DNA of 36,257 nucleotides from Candidatus Pacearchaeota archaeon CG_4_10_14_0_2_um_filter_35_33 (GTDB taxonomy: Archaea > Nanobdellota > Nanobdellia > Pacearchaeales > GW2011-AR1), in the NCBI GenBank assembly GCA_002792635.1, contig PFOR01000021.1, positions 1 to 36,257 of the forward strand, given 5' to 3'. A program made the translations under genes and the position numbers. This document shows positions 1-9,881 of the stretch, piece after piece. Within the stretch, counting starts at the first letter, position 1. Every line of letters begins with the position of its first letter. Below the pieces are notes generated by a model. The model saw nothing but the letters and a program-made list of their open reading frames with translations, did not search any database and was not told where the DNA came from.

Positions 1-416
1 TGTCCAGGATTTAGTGCAGGAGTTAAAATATATCTAGATTGGAAATTTGTCACAACAAATCCAGTTCTAGAGGCTGTAGCCTTGCCTTGCCCGATATTCC
101 TAACATAAGCCCCCACATCTGCTCTCCACTCACCAGTTCCATTGGAGCCATTTCCACCACCATCGTACCAATAAACACTAGTGTTAAGGTAATCAATCAC
201 AAGGTCAGGCAGTCTAACCACCGTACCATTCCCGTCTCCTGTAGCATTTCCATGAATAACTCCAGTTCCATTAGTTGGATTTTGCAATCCTCCTCCAATT
301 CCCGCAGCTTTAATTTTTCCAGCTTTCGGACTAAACAAGACACCAGAACTGCTGACAAAAGAAACAAGAACCACCACTACAACAATGCCCACCAGCTATA
401 AAAGTCTTTTATCCAT
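1..416 (-). pseudogene. Secreted/membrane-anchored protein, truncated by window edge, with in-frame TAG at codon 7
   Basis: Minus-strand reading MDKRLL*LVGIVVVVVLVSFVSSSGVLFSPKAGKIKAAGIGGGLQNPTNGTG...PDLVIDYLNTS...VGAYVRNIGQGKATASRTGFVVTNF; CARDB-like look; TAG at 398-396. The plus-strand ORF 39..401 is its antisense shadow. Confidence 0.5.
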
Positions 417-523
417 CTTATCACTTCCTTTCATCTCTCCAAATAAGACCAAATATGAAGAACTATTTAAAGATTTGTATAAAAAGAAAAAAATAAAAAT
501 TAAAGCCTTACAAAATTAAAGCC

Positions 524-853
524 TTAAAAACAAGCACCAAGATAACACCCTGATGAATTTAGATTCAAACAGTTCTGAGACCATGCTTGCCCGTATGTGT
601 GGTTTGTTCCGTTTACGTCTCTGACATCACATGCATATTCTATTACAGTGTTATTATTGTAACAGAAATCAAGTTTGGTATAATTCTTTCCGTTAAGAGT
701 CTGCACCATCACTCCGCTAGCATTGTAGAAATCCAAGCCAAAGTCACCATCAGCGCAAGATGCTACTTCCATCTCCTGCTGAAGAGTTGCAGCATATACT
801 AAAGTAGCCACACCCACTAAAACCAAAGCCCCTAGGATAATTTTCTTTCTCAT
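524..853 (-). CDS. Small secreted protein with N-terminal signal peptide, Cys-containing
   Basis: 109 aa, MRKKIILGALVLVGVATLVYA signal; Asn/Cys-rich mature part. Confidence 0.65.
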   Translation of the reverse strand: MRKKIILGALVLVGVATLVYAATLQQEMEVASCADGDFGLDFYNASGVMVQTLNGKNYTKLDFCYNNNTVIEYACDVRDVNGTNHTYGQAWSQNCLNLNSSGCYLGACF

Positions 854-1170
854 ATCAACCCCCTTTCATCTTTCAACATAAGCATAGGTAGTTTTGATAT
901 ATATATATTGGTTATACTTTTAAATAAGATTCGCTTATTGAAATCTCCCCCACACATAGGTTTTGTTTAACTGCGTAACTATGCTACTAGACCTGTCCAT
1001 AAACAGCCATCAAAAGCAAACATACCAAGATTGTCTTTCTTTTCATTTTCGTGCATCCTTTCCTTTTTGGTTTTATTTAACAAGGAGAGTATATATCTTC
1101 CCATTTTATCCCCTCATTATTTTAATCCAAATGCAGATAACCTTTTAAATATCCCAATCTTAATTAAAGC

Positions 1171-2952
1171 ATGAAAAAGATAGGTGTGGCATTATCGATT
1201 TTAATCCTTTTGGCAGTGCTTCCAGTCCTGGCACAAGAGCAGAGTGTGGATGGAGCTTATGCGTGTTTAAACAGCCAAATTGCAAACAAAACTTCTGAAT
1301 CTTTGTCTTTAGAAGAGGCTATATTCTCAACCCTTGCCCTGGGCTCTAAATCAAAATTAACAGATAAAATTGAGAATGAAGCAGGGGAAAATTGCTGGCC
1401 TAGCTCTGGATGTACAATCAAAGACACAGCACAAGCATTAATAGCTTACGATGAAATAAATAAGGCAACGGGAGATATAGAATCCTATCTATTAACCAAA
1501 AATGCTTCCGCAAACGAATTAACCTGGTACCTCCAAATAGACATAGAAGACCATTCCACTTCAACTTGCAACATAAAGTATGATGAAAGAGATTATCAAG
1601 TCCAGGTTCAGGAAGACATGACTCTTTCAGGAGGAGCTGGAGCTTGCCTATCGTTATCATCTTCAGGATATTGGTTACAAGTTTCAAGAAATTGTCACGA
1701 TAAAGAATTCCAAATATCTTGTGATAAAAGTTTCATAACATCATTATTGTATCAAAAAACTGGCTCAGATACAATATATGTCTCTTCAGATACTCATTCC
1801 TCGGCTGCATCAGGCACAAATGTTGAGACCATAAATTCCCAATGTTTCAAAACGTCTAGTACTTGCAATTATGAAGGCTCATTATGGGCAACAATAGCAC
1901 TACAACAAACAGGATATAATGTAGATAACTTTCTTCCATATCTTCTAGCATTTTCCGAAGACTACAGGGATTTATTTCCAGCCTCATTCTTATACATTAT
2001 CACATCGGCAGATGACCAATACACAGAAATTACCAATTCCCAGAAACAAGACGGATATTGGGAAGCGCCAGGCACGGAATACAATAGATTCTATGATACT
2101 GCGTTAGGACTTCTTTCACTACAAGGAACCTCTTCACAAGAAGTAGAGACAGCTAAGAATTATCTCCTAACAATACAAACACCAGAAGGTTGTTGGAATA
2201 ACAATAACATAAGAGACACAGCATTCTTGCTTTATGGGGGTTGGGGAGAAAAAACTATCTTTTCCGACGAACCAGATCAATCAGCCTTGGGATGTGTAGA
2301 ATCCGGATATTATTGTGAAGGTCCTTTCGCATGCACAGATTCAGGCGGAGAAATTCTGAATAACTTGGATTGTGAAGGTCTTCAAGCGTGTTGTACAGTT
2401 GCTCCAATAATAGAAACCTGCTCAGAATTAAATGGAGAGGTTTGTGCATTCGGTGAGACTTGCTCTGGTTCAACATCTCCTAGTTCTGATGGAACTTGTT
2501 GTCTCGGAATCTGCCAGACAGTACAAACCCAAACAGAATGTGAAATCAATGAAGGGCTTTGCAAATCTTCCTGTTCATCAGGGGAAGAAGAATCATTTTA
2601 TGAATGTGAATTCATTAGCGAAGTCTGCTGTTTAGAAGGAGAGGATAAAGGAGGAGGCGGATTGTGGATTTGGATAATAATTTTAGTCATTTTAATCGCA
2701 ATCGTTGTACTCGGAATCATTTACAAAGACAAGATTAAGATGTGGTGGAGAAAGAGAAAAAGCAAAGATAAAGGATCTTCTCAAGGGCCGCCAAGAGGAC
2801 TGCCAAGAGGGCCACCGAGAAGACCCTCAATGGGAATTCCTCAGAGAAGACCACCAATAAGAAGACCTCCAATGATGAGGTACCCAGCAGGATCATCAAG
2901 CAACAAGGAATTAGATGAGACACTCAGAAAATTGAAAGAAATGAGTGAATAA
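1171..2952 (+). CDS. Secreted protein with prenyltransferase/terpenoid-cyclase-like toroid repeats, Cys-rich juxtamembrane region, TM helix and Pro/Arg-rich tail
   Basis: Signal peptide; repeats such as SLWATIALQQTGYN, YNRFYDTALGLLSLQG and CWNNNNIRDTAFLLYGGWGE; TM WIWIIILVILIAIVVLGIIY; tail GPPRGLPRGPPRRP. Confidence 0.75.
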   Translation: MKKIGVALSILILLAVLPVLAQEQSVDGAYACLNSQIANKTSESLSLEEAIFSTLALGSKSKLTDKIENEAGENCWPSSGCTIKDTAQALIAYDEINKATGDIESYLLTKNASANELTWYLQIDIEDHSTSTCNIKYDERDYQVQVQEDMTLSGGAGACLSLSSSGYWLQVSRNCHDKEFQISCDKSFITSLLYQKTGSDTIYVSSDTHSSAASGTNVETINSQCFKTSSTCNYEGSLWATIALQQTGYNVDNFLPYLLAFSEDYRDLFPASFLYIITSADDQYTEITNSQKQDGYWEAPGTEYNRFYDTALGLLSLQGTSSQEVETAKNYLLTIQTPEGCWNNNNIRDTAFLLYGGWGEKTIFSDEPDQSALGCVESGYYCEGPFACTDSGGEILNNLDCEGLQACCTVAPIIETCSELNGEVCAFGETCSGSTSPSSDGTCCLGICQTVQTQTECEINEGLCKSSCSSGEEESFYECEFISEVCCLEGEDKGGGGLWIWIIILVILIAIVVLGIIYKDKIKMWWRKRKSKDKGSSQGPPRGLPRGPPRRPSMGIPQRRPPIRRPPMMRYPAGSSSNKELDETLRKLKEMSE

Positions 2953-3425
2953 TGGATTCCAAACTTCTAAATTATCTTCAAAAACATAAAATACAATATA
3001 ATTTATTTAAGCACCCTGCAGTTTTCACAGTAGAAGAATCTAAAAAAATAAAAAAAATTCCGGGAATGCATTGCAAGGCCTTATTTCTCAAAGATAACAA
3101 AAATATTTTTTATTTAGTTGCAATGAAAGCAGACAAAAGACTGGATACTAAAATGTTAAGGAAACATCTCAAGATAAAAAAATTAAACTTCGCATCTCCT
3201 GAAGAGCTGAATGAAAAATTAAAAGTGAAATCCGGAAGCGTGAGCATATTCAATCTAGTTAATGCAAAGGATGAAATTACATTAATAATTGACGAAGATG
3301 TTTGGAAAGCCCCCTATACAGGATTTCATCCAAACATAAACACGGAAACTCTAATCCTCGACGGGAAAAATCTTCAAAACTATTGCAATTCACTCAGGAC
3401 AAATTTAGAAATCCTATCTCTTTAA
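2952..3425 (+). CDS. YbaK/ProX-type aminoacyl-tRNA deacylase
   Basis: 157 aa; YbaK-like pattern (HPAVFTVEES, K-ALFLKD, SGSVSIFNLVNAKDEITLIIDEDVW, TGFHPNINTETLIL). Confidence 0.8.
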   Translation: MDSKLLNYLQKHKIQYNLFKHPAVFTVEESKKIKKIPGMHCKALFLKDNKNIFYLVAMKADKRLDTKMLRKHLKIKKLNFASPEELNEKLKVKSGSVSIFNLVNAKDEITLIIDEDVWKAPYTGFHPNINTETLILDGKNLQNYCNSLRTNLEILSL

Positions 3426-3734
3426 TCTTCTTTTAGGATTCTTTCCACTCTTAGACTTTTTGTGTTTCTTATCGAGTAGTTCTATTATTCTATCTAGCTT
3501 TACATTCATCTCAACAATGTTCTTCATAGTAGTTCTCAAATCTTTCATAGCTCTTGCCCTGAATAATGCTCTAATTATCAAGAATACCAAATAAATTATT
3601 ACAAGAATTCCAGCAATAGCTGCAAGATTAACTAAAAAAGAAAGTCCACTAGCAAGTCCTGGTGGTGCAAAATCCCAGAAACCTCTCAAAAGTTCTTCAA
3701 CGCTAATCGTCCCATTAAAACTTTCGTTAACCAT
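3414..3734 (-). CDS. Small membrane protein with basic C-terminus
   Basis: 106 aa with hydrophobic segment and KR-rich tail; convergent overlap with upstream CDS end. Confidence 0.6.
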   Translation of the reverse strand: MVNESFNGTISVEELLRGFWDFAPPGLASGLSFLVNLAAIAGILVIIYLVFLIIRALFRARAMKDLRTTMKNIVEMNVKLDRIIELLDKKHKKSKSGKNPKRRLKR

Positions 3735-3782
3735 ATACTAAAGAACAATAATCTCTTTTAATATCTTTCCTTCAGAAGATTA

Positions 3783-4520
3783 ATGGAAAAGAAATATGCG
3801 GCAATAATCGCATTTCTAATAACCGGATTGATAGCAAGCAATTATTTTTTAATAAATTATCAGAAATTACAGCCACAAAGAGAAACGGTGTTAATTTCAG
3901 ATGTTTTAGACGGAGATACAATTAGGCTGGAAGACGGAAGAACAATCCGTTTGTTAAATATAAATTCTCCAGAGAAAAATCAACCATTATCAGAGTTAGC
4001 GACAAACTATCTTAAACAATACGAAAATCAAACTATTCAATTAGAAATACAAGGCACTGGCGTTTATGGAAGACTCTTAGGAAGAATATTTTCTAAAGAT
4101 TACTTAAATTTAGAATTAATAAAAAAAGGATTCGCTCACAAATATATAGTAGATGACTCTGAATTAAAATTATTCATAAAGGAAGAAGAAAAGGCGAGAA
4201 ACGAGGAATTAGGTATCTGGGAACGCTCCCCCCATTATATGTGCCTTGATGTAGAAATCAATAAAAAAGAAGAATACGTAATTATAGTGAATATATGCGA
4301 CCAAGATTTAAACTTGGCATTGAAAGATGAAACCACAAGAACTTTTAATTTTGAGATTAAGGCACTATCTTCGATTACGGTTTATTCTGGAGAAGGCCAA
4401 GACATCGAAAAAGAAATTTATCTCAACAGTAAACGAAATATCTGGAACGACGACAAGGACTCCATTTTTATTCGTGATTCTAATGGTCTTCTTATTTTCT
4501 ATGATTCTTATGGCTATTAA
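3783..4520 (+). CDS. Staphylococcal-nuclease-like (thermonuclease) protein with C-terminal lamin-tail-like domain
   Basis: VLDGDTIRLEDGRTIRLLNINSPE...YGRLLGRIF...LNLELIKKGFAH typical SNase; C-terminal beta-rich segment CLDVEIN...VIIVNICDQDL...WNDDKDSIFIRDSNG. Confidence 0.8.
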   Translation: MEKKYAAIIAFLITGLIASNYFLINYQKLQPQRETVLISDVLDGDTIRLEDGRTIRLLNINSPEKNQPLSELATNYLKQYENQTIQLEIQGTGVYGRLLGRIFSKDYLNLELIKKGFAHKYIVDDSELKLFIKEEEKARNEELGIWERSPHYMCLDVEINKKEEYVIIVNICDQDLNLALKDETTRTFNFEIKALSSITVYSGEGQDIEKEIYLNSKRNIWNDDKDSIFIRDSNGLLIFYDSYGY

Positions 4521-5118
4521 TGTTTCAGCATTAGATTTCACATTTGATTATCCGGAAACAATCGAATTAGAAGAGGAGTTCGAAGTAACAATTAACGCAG
4601 ACACTCAAGAAATTTATGATGTGAAAATATTTGTTCATGATGACGTAAAAGCGTCTTCAGAAATTATGACTGGCGAAGGGTGGAAGAGCACACATTACTA
4701 TCTTCAAGACATATTTCCTGAACAGAAAACGTTCACTTTGATAGCCCACATAGAAGCAGACACTGAAATCTGTGTTAGAATGAGACTACAGGATTCATCT
4801 AATTATGATGAATCTTGCCTTCAAATAACTGTTGAGTCATCCGAGTCTGAGAATCAGGAGCAAGAAGAAGACCAAGAAGACCAAGCAAACCAACAACAAG
4901 AAGAACATTCAGAAAATCAAGAACCTAAAGAACCTAATGAAATGCAGGAGCCTGAAACACAACAACTTTCTCAAAATAATGAAAAAATAATTCTCAGCAG
5001 TCCAAAAAAAGAATCAGAACAAGATTCATTTAATTATGACAAAAGGATTTGGATTCTGATATCTTTTTCCATATTCACAATATTTATCATTATCCTTCTA
5101 GCATTAAGAAAATTATAA
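4483..5118 (+). CDS. Secreted protein, Ig-like N-terminal part, Glu/Gln-rich linker, C-terminal TM
   Basis: Start ATG at 4483 (MVFLFSMILMAINVSA) gives a signal peptide; overlaps SNase 3' end; TM WILISFSIFTIFIIILLAL. Confidence 0.65.
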   Translation: MVFLFSMILMAINVSALDFTFDYPETIELEEEFEVTINADTQEIYDVKIFVHDDVKASSEIMTGEGWKSTHYYLQDIFPEQKTFTLIAHIEADTEICVRMRLQDSSNYDESCLQITVESSESENQEQEEDQEDQANQQQEEHSENQEPKEPNEMQEPETQQLSQNNEKIILSSPKKESEQDSFNYDKRIWILISFSIFTIFIIILLALRKL

Positions 5119-5157
5119 AATCAAAATCTTTAAAACCTCATATTCCCAGAGTAAATC

Positions 5158-5673
5158 ATGGCAAAGATAGAGGCAAGAGCGATTATGGAGATAATGGGTA
5201 GACCTCCTGAACACATAGCAGAATCATTGAATACATTAGTGGTGAAGATGGGTGCAGAAAAAGGTGTAAAAATAGCCAATAAGAAATATCACGACCCGGT
5301 TCCTGTAAAAGAGGTAAATAACTTATATACTGCATTCGCAGAATTGGAACTTGAATTAGACGGCATAACAACTCTTCTAATGATTACGTATATTTATTCT
5401 CCTTCGAACATAGAAGTAGTATCGCCAGAAACTCTGAAACTTTCAAACGACGACATAAATGAATTTTTCAATAATCTATTAGCAAGAATCCACCACTACG
5501 GAGCCCTTCTTAAAAGATCAAACACGGAAAGAGATATATTCCTAAGTCAATTGCAATATTTAAAGAAAAAATTAGGCACAAAAGTTGATAAGACACTTCA
5601 GGATATGGTTAAGGACCTTCAAAAAGGAGCAAAAAAGCCTTCAAAACCAACAAAGAAGAATTCTAAAAAGTAG
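5158..5673 (+). CDS. Conserved hypothetical cytosolic protein
   Basis: 171 aa intact ORF, Lys-rich tail. Confidence 0.7.
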   Translation: MAKIEARAIMEIMGRPPEHIAESLNTLVVKMGAEKGVKIANKKYHDPVPVKEVNNLYTAFAELELELDGITTLLMITYIYSPSNIEVVSPETLKLSNDDINEFFNNLLARIHHYGALLKRSNTERDIFLSQLQYLKKKLGTKVDKTLQDMVKDLQKGAKKPSKPTKKNSKK

Positions 5674-6895
5674 GCAAAACTCCCCCATTACCTTTTTCTG
5701 CTTTCTTTATCCTCTCTTTGAATACATCTTTCTGCCTTTTGTTTCTAAGGTATCTCAAACCGAGAAAGAAAAGACCAGCGACAAGAACCATTCCAATAAG
5801 ATATCCAACCCACGCATAACTTGCCCCCTCTTCAACTCTACATTCACCAATACAACACTCTGCAAAATCAATAGTTCCAATAGTATCCCCTGAACAAATC
5901 TTCCCAGAACCACATCTGCTTCCTTGTAGCTCTGCACAATAAAATCTCGATTCTCCAACAGTGTTGTCATTAACTACAACATCTTCTTGATTCTCAGTAT
6001 ATGAAACATAAACAGGGAATCCAAATTCGTTTTCTCCATATCTCAAATAAATATATTCATTCACCTCTTGGTTTTCCTCTCTTAAACTTAGGCTAAATTC
6101 GTAAACATTGCCAGGTTCAAATATTTCTGGGGGCTCTGGAGTAATAGTAAATATGTTTTCATCATAATCAAAAGCATAATCTTCTAAGGTTTCTTCTCCC
6201 GTATAAATTATTTTGAAACCAAAGTCGCCTTTACTATCTATTAAAAGGACACTATCAATCTCAAAAGGGTCGAACACAAATAATGGTGGAGGTTCAACAA
6301 CCTCTTTAATCAATGAAACAGGCACAATGTAATTACCAACATTAGTCTCATAAAAACCTCCGGAAACATCTTCAACATTAAAATAGATTTTATTTTGCCC
6401 AGGTTTCAAAATGACTTCCCTTTCAAATGGAAAATCAACCATTATTGGCTCATTAATATCCCTGTTCAATACTGCGTTTATCTCAAAATCATCGCTACTC
6501 ACAACTATTCCCGGAGTTATGCTATAAGTTGCTATTTCGCCAGAAACAGAAAAATTCTGTTCAAAATCTATCTCAACATTCTTCCCAAGTTCAGTTGTTT
6601 TAATATCTTCAATAACAAACTTATAATTTCTACTTTCATTAATATTCAAATCCAAATAAGGCATGACGGCATAGACATAATAAGAATCACCCATTTTTTC
6701 AATTCCATAATCAAATACACTTTCTATATGACCATCCCTGAGGAATTTTACATTTTCATCCAGTATTGGCTCAAGAATATTTCCTTGAATCTGAAAAATA
6801 GCCGTTTCAGCCGGATGATAGCCTTCTTCTATGGTGCTACTTATCGCCAAAACTCCAGGGAGCATCAGCAACAACATTATCGCCCCTATTTTCAT
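5663..6895 (-). CDS. Secreted protein with Cys-rich juxtamembrane module and C-terminal TM
   Basis: 410 aa; signal peptide MKIGAIMLLLMLPGVLA; CAELQGSRCGSGKICSGDTIGTIDFAECCIGEC followed by TM. Confidence 0.7.
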   Translation of the reverse strand: MKIGAIMLLLMLPGVLAISSTIEEGYHPAETAIFQIQGNILEPILDENVKFLRDGHIESVFDYGIEKMGDSYYVYAVMPYLDLNINESRNYKFVIEDIKTTELGKNVEIDFEQNFSVSGEIATYSITPGIVVSSDDFEINAVLNRDINEPIMVDFPFEREVILKPGQNKIYFNVEDVSGGFYETNVGNYIVPVSLIKEVVEPPPLFVFDPFEIDSVLLIDSKGDFGFKIIYTGEETLEDYAFDYDENIFTITPEPPEIFEPGNVYEFSLSLREENQEVNEYIYLRYGENEFGFPVYVSYTENQEDVVVNDNTVGESRFYCAELQGSRCGSGKICSGDTIGTIDFAECCIGECRVEEGASYAWVGYLIGMVLVAGLFFLGLRYLRNKRQKDVFKERIKKAEKGNGGVLPTF

Positions 6896-6969
6896 ACCAT
6901 AAATAGAAAAGAGAGTTATATAAATATTTATCTAGGAAAAATTTAAATATATACTCTTTATCTAACAAC

Positions 6970-7920
6970 ATGAAAGAATATGATTTTATTATTTTAGGTG
7001 CAGGCGGAACCGGCCTGGCTGCTGGGATGTACGCTGCCAGATTAGGTCTAAAAACTTTAATCCTTGGTTTCTCGCACGGCTCAGAACTTCCAGTTGGCGG
7101 GGTAATAACAACAACAAATATAGTAGAAAATTATCCAGGATTCAAAAAACTAACAGGAAGTGAGATTGCCAAAAAGCTTGAAGACCACGCAAGGTCGTAT
7201 GATAATGTGAAAATAAGCGAGGAAAAAGCAGAAGATGTCAAAAAGACAAAATCAGGATTCCAAGTAAAAACAGAAAAGTCGAATTACGTTGGAAAAACAA
7301 TCTTATTTGCAACAGGAACAAAATGGAGAAAATTAGATGTTCCAGGAGCAAAAGAATTAGAAAATAAAGGTGTCAATTACTGTGCTCTTTGTGATGGCCC
7401 ATTATTCAAGGATAAAATAGTGGGTGTTGTAGGTGGTTCTGATACTGCAGCAAAAGATGCTTTAGTTTTAGCAGAACATGCAAAGAAAGTTTACCTAATA
7501 TATAGAAAAGAGAAAATTCGAGCAGAACCCATCAACATAAAGAGAGTCGATTCAAATAAAAAGATAGAAATCATAAACAATACAAACATCATAGAGGTAA
7601 AAGGAAAAGATTTTGTAGAATTTGTTATCTTTGACAAACCTTACAAAGAAAAGAAAGAATTTCCAATCCAAGGTTTGTTTATAGCCATAGGTCATATGGT
7701 TCTATCTGATTTAGCTAAACCTCTAGGGGTGAAACTAAATGAAAAAAATGAAATCATTATAGACCATAAAGATTCTTCTACAAATGTTCCAGGAGTCTTC
7801 GCAGCAGGGGATGTTGCAGATAAACCATTCAAACAACTTATTACAGGAGTTGCAGAAGGTTGCACGGCAGCACATTCGGCATTTGAATATATTACTAAGT
7901 CAGCATTAGAAAAAAACTAA
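6970..7920 (+). CDS. trxB: Thioredoxin reductase-like FAD-dependent pyridine nucleotide-disulfide oxidoreductase
   Basis: FAD motif GAGGTGLAAGMYAARLG, redox CALCDG, second Rossmann VGVVGGSDTAAKDAL, C-terminal FAAGDVADKPFKQLITGVAEG. Confidence 0.88.
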   Translation: MKEYDFIILGAGGTGLAAGMYAARLGLKTLILGFSHGSELPVGGVITTTNIVENYPGFKKLTGSEIAKKLEDHARSYDNVKISEEKAEDVKKTKSGFQVKTEKSNYVGKTILFATGTKWRKLDVPGAKELENKGVNYCALCDGPLFKDKIVGVVGGSDTAAKDALVLAEHAKKVYLIYRKEKIRAEPINIKRVDSNKKIEIINNTNIIEVKGKDFVEFVIFDKPYKEKKEFPIQGLFIAIGHMVLSDLAKPLGVKLNEKNEIIIDHKDSSTNVPGVFAAGDVADKPFKQLITGVAEGCTAAHSAFEYITKSALEKN

Positions 7921-7924
7921 TCTC

Positions 7925-8323
7925 TTATTGAAAAAATTGACTGAATCGTTTTCCTTTTTTCTTAGCATTATCCAAACTTACAACCCAATTACTTCCAGAA
8001 TCTTCTAAATCTCTAGGCTCCAAAAAAAGCCACCCTTCATAATTAAACCTCACAGCAATTACAGCCTTTAAACCCATTATATCTGAGAAAACTATGAAAT
8101 CTTCAATCTGCTTTTTCGTAATATAAATCCTATTCTTTTTGCTCGATTTTATCTCAATTGTATATCCTTTATTTTCTTCTACTCCCTTTTTCCCAGCAAT
8201 CAAATCACAAAAAGTATTTTCATTCACTCCGCTTCCTGCTACTCTAGCAGCCATCCACCCCCTATCAGAAAACAGCTTCAATAACTCTCTTTCTACTCTT
8301 GAACCTTTAGATTTATTGCTCAT
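7925..8323 (-). CDS. hjc: Archaeal Holliday junction resolvase Hjc
   Basis: SKGSRVERELLKLFSDRGWMAARVAGSG...CDLIAG...YTIEIKSSKKNRIYI. Confidence 0.88.
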   Translation of the reverse strand: MSNKSKGSRVERELLKLFSDRGWMAARVAGSGVNENTFCDLIAGKKGVEENKGYTIEIKSSKKNRIYITKKQIEDFIVFSDIMGLKAVIAVRFNYEGWLFLEPRDLEDSGSNWVVSLDNAKKKGKRFSQFFQ

Positions 8324-8385
8324 GTCTGGGAAAACCTATTTCCATATATAAAGATAATCAAAAATAAAAAAAAGAAATGAGGCGT

Positions 8386-9186
8386 TTAGCCTCTGCTAAA
8401 TAAACCTTTAAACCAAGAAACTACCTTTGCAACAACGTTTGATTGCCCTGATATCTGTTGCGAATTGCTTGTTTCCAGCTTCAATGGATTCTCTTCTGTA
8501 AGAATCTCCACGCTTGAAACTTCTCCGTTCAATGTCAAATCCCCATTTATTAATCCAGGTTCTTCAACTACATCTAATTCGCCGACTTCAACACCCGCTT
8601 GCACAAGAGAATACTGCTTCTTGTTTGCTTCAACATTTTTTAGTTGTAAGCCATAAATAGTATCTGCAACAACAAGTGTTCCTTTAGAAACTTCTTCAGC
8701 ATTAGAACCATCGTCATTCACATAGGTCTGACTAACAGTCATTACCTGAAGTTGTTTTGTAATCCCATTTGCACTTATAGCACTTCCAGGTCCTGAGACA
8801 GCTACTGCAAATCCAAAAGGCTTTTTCCCATTATCAGGAAATAATTCCTGAGCTTCTTCAAGGACTTCATTATAGGTCTCTTCTACCCTGTTTGCAGGTA
8901 TAGCCGGTGTTGCTTTGACAACTTTCTCAGCATTTACAGCTCTTGCAGCCCCTACACTAACAGGGCTTATTGGTTTCTTACTTGCTACAGCACTTCCAGT
9001 GCTATCAGCTTTCACTCCAGCACTAGCCGCATTTGGAGCCTTAAAAACTACATTAACACCAATACTATCTGCAGACTTTACATTTACTTCTGTAGCATCA
9101 GATGTTTCTGCACCCTGAGCCATTGCAAATCCTGCAACTAAGCTTCCCATTAACAAGGCTACTGCTAATATTGCTATTACTTTCAT
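8386..9186 (-). CDS. Secreted Ala/Val-rich protein
   Basis: Likely start at MKVIAILAVALLMGSLVAGFAMA (9186) within ORF 8386..9240. Confidence 0.6.
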   Translation of the reverse strand: MKVIAILAVALLMGSLVAGFAMAQGAETSDATEVNVKSADSIGVNVVFKAPNAASAGVKADSTGSAVASKKPISPVSVGAARAVNAEKVVKATPAIPANRVEETYNEVLEEAQELFPDNGKKPFGFAVAVSGPGSAISANGITKQLQVMTVSQTYVNDDGSNAEEVSKGTLVVADTIYGLQLKNVEANKKQYSLVQAGVEVGELDVVEEPGLINGDLTLNGEVSSVEILTEENPLKLETSNSQQISGQSNVVAKVVSWFKGLFSRG

Positions 9187-9289
9187 CTTTTCATACCTCC
9201 TTTCAGTTCTTTTACCATGTTTTTTCCTAGGAAAATACATTTATTTAACCTGCCTGGAATTTAAATGGAACGATAATGGAACTATCCTC

Positions 9290-9430
9290 TTAACTTTATT
9301 TCAGAAAGAGTTTTCCTGTAGCTTGTCTTAATCACACACGGCACAATGCCAAGCGCTCAGCTGTAAATCTCATTGGCAATTTATCGTACACAGCTTCGCT
9401 TACAATCAAGGTTATACAAGGATTAAAATT
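9290..9430 (-). pseudogene. Possible frameshifted gene remnant
   Basis: Minus-strand peptide IVSEAVYDKLPMRFTAERLALCRV* continues in another frame as VIKTSYRKTLSEIKLRG*. Confidence 0.3.
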
Positions 9431-9486
9431 TTCTCTGTTTCTTTATTTGAACATTGAAATCCCACTAGACGCAATATTTCCTACCT

Positions 9487-9880
9487 CTATCCTTTTCTGT
9501 AGTACATCTCAGGTGTTGGCTCGTATGTTAAAAATGGTTCAACTTTATCCATAATCTTTTTATGCAATTCCCGCAATTTATTATTTTTTCAACTTCAAAA
9601 AAGTAAATAATATCAGAACCAGACTCAACACGTGATAATTTAGAGATTTCAATCTCAACAAGCATAAAATCCCTGGCTATCTCAGAAACAATCTTCTCTA
9701 TCTCTTCAACATCTTCTTTTTTAGCACAACCCATACATAATGATATATGTGGAATGGAATCTTCTTCATTCATTAAATGATATGCTTTGCCTTTTTCATA
9801 GGCTCTTTGCTAATATCTGTTACAATATCAATAATTTCCTTTGGAGGAATCAAAGCAGTATCAATAGCTATTCTTCCAAT
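9487..9880 (-). pseudogene. 2'-5' RNA ligase/2H-phosphoesterase-like gene broken by two frameshifts
   Basis: RIAIDTALIPPKEIIDIVTDISKEPMKK / KAYHLMNEEDSIPHISLCMGCAKKEDVEEIEKIV...YFFEVEK / NKLRELHKKIMDKVEPFLTYEPTPEMYYRKG*; both breaks near A-runs. Confidence 0.55.
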
Positions 9881-9881
9881 C

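Noticed and set aside
39-401. ORF 39..401 (plus)
   Set aside because: Antisense to a better minus-strand secreted protein reading frame.
9330-9400. Structured ncRNA (TGCCAA...TTGGCA stem)
   Set aside because: Only a 6-bp stem and the region reads as a frameshifted peptide on the minus strand; not enough for an RNA call.
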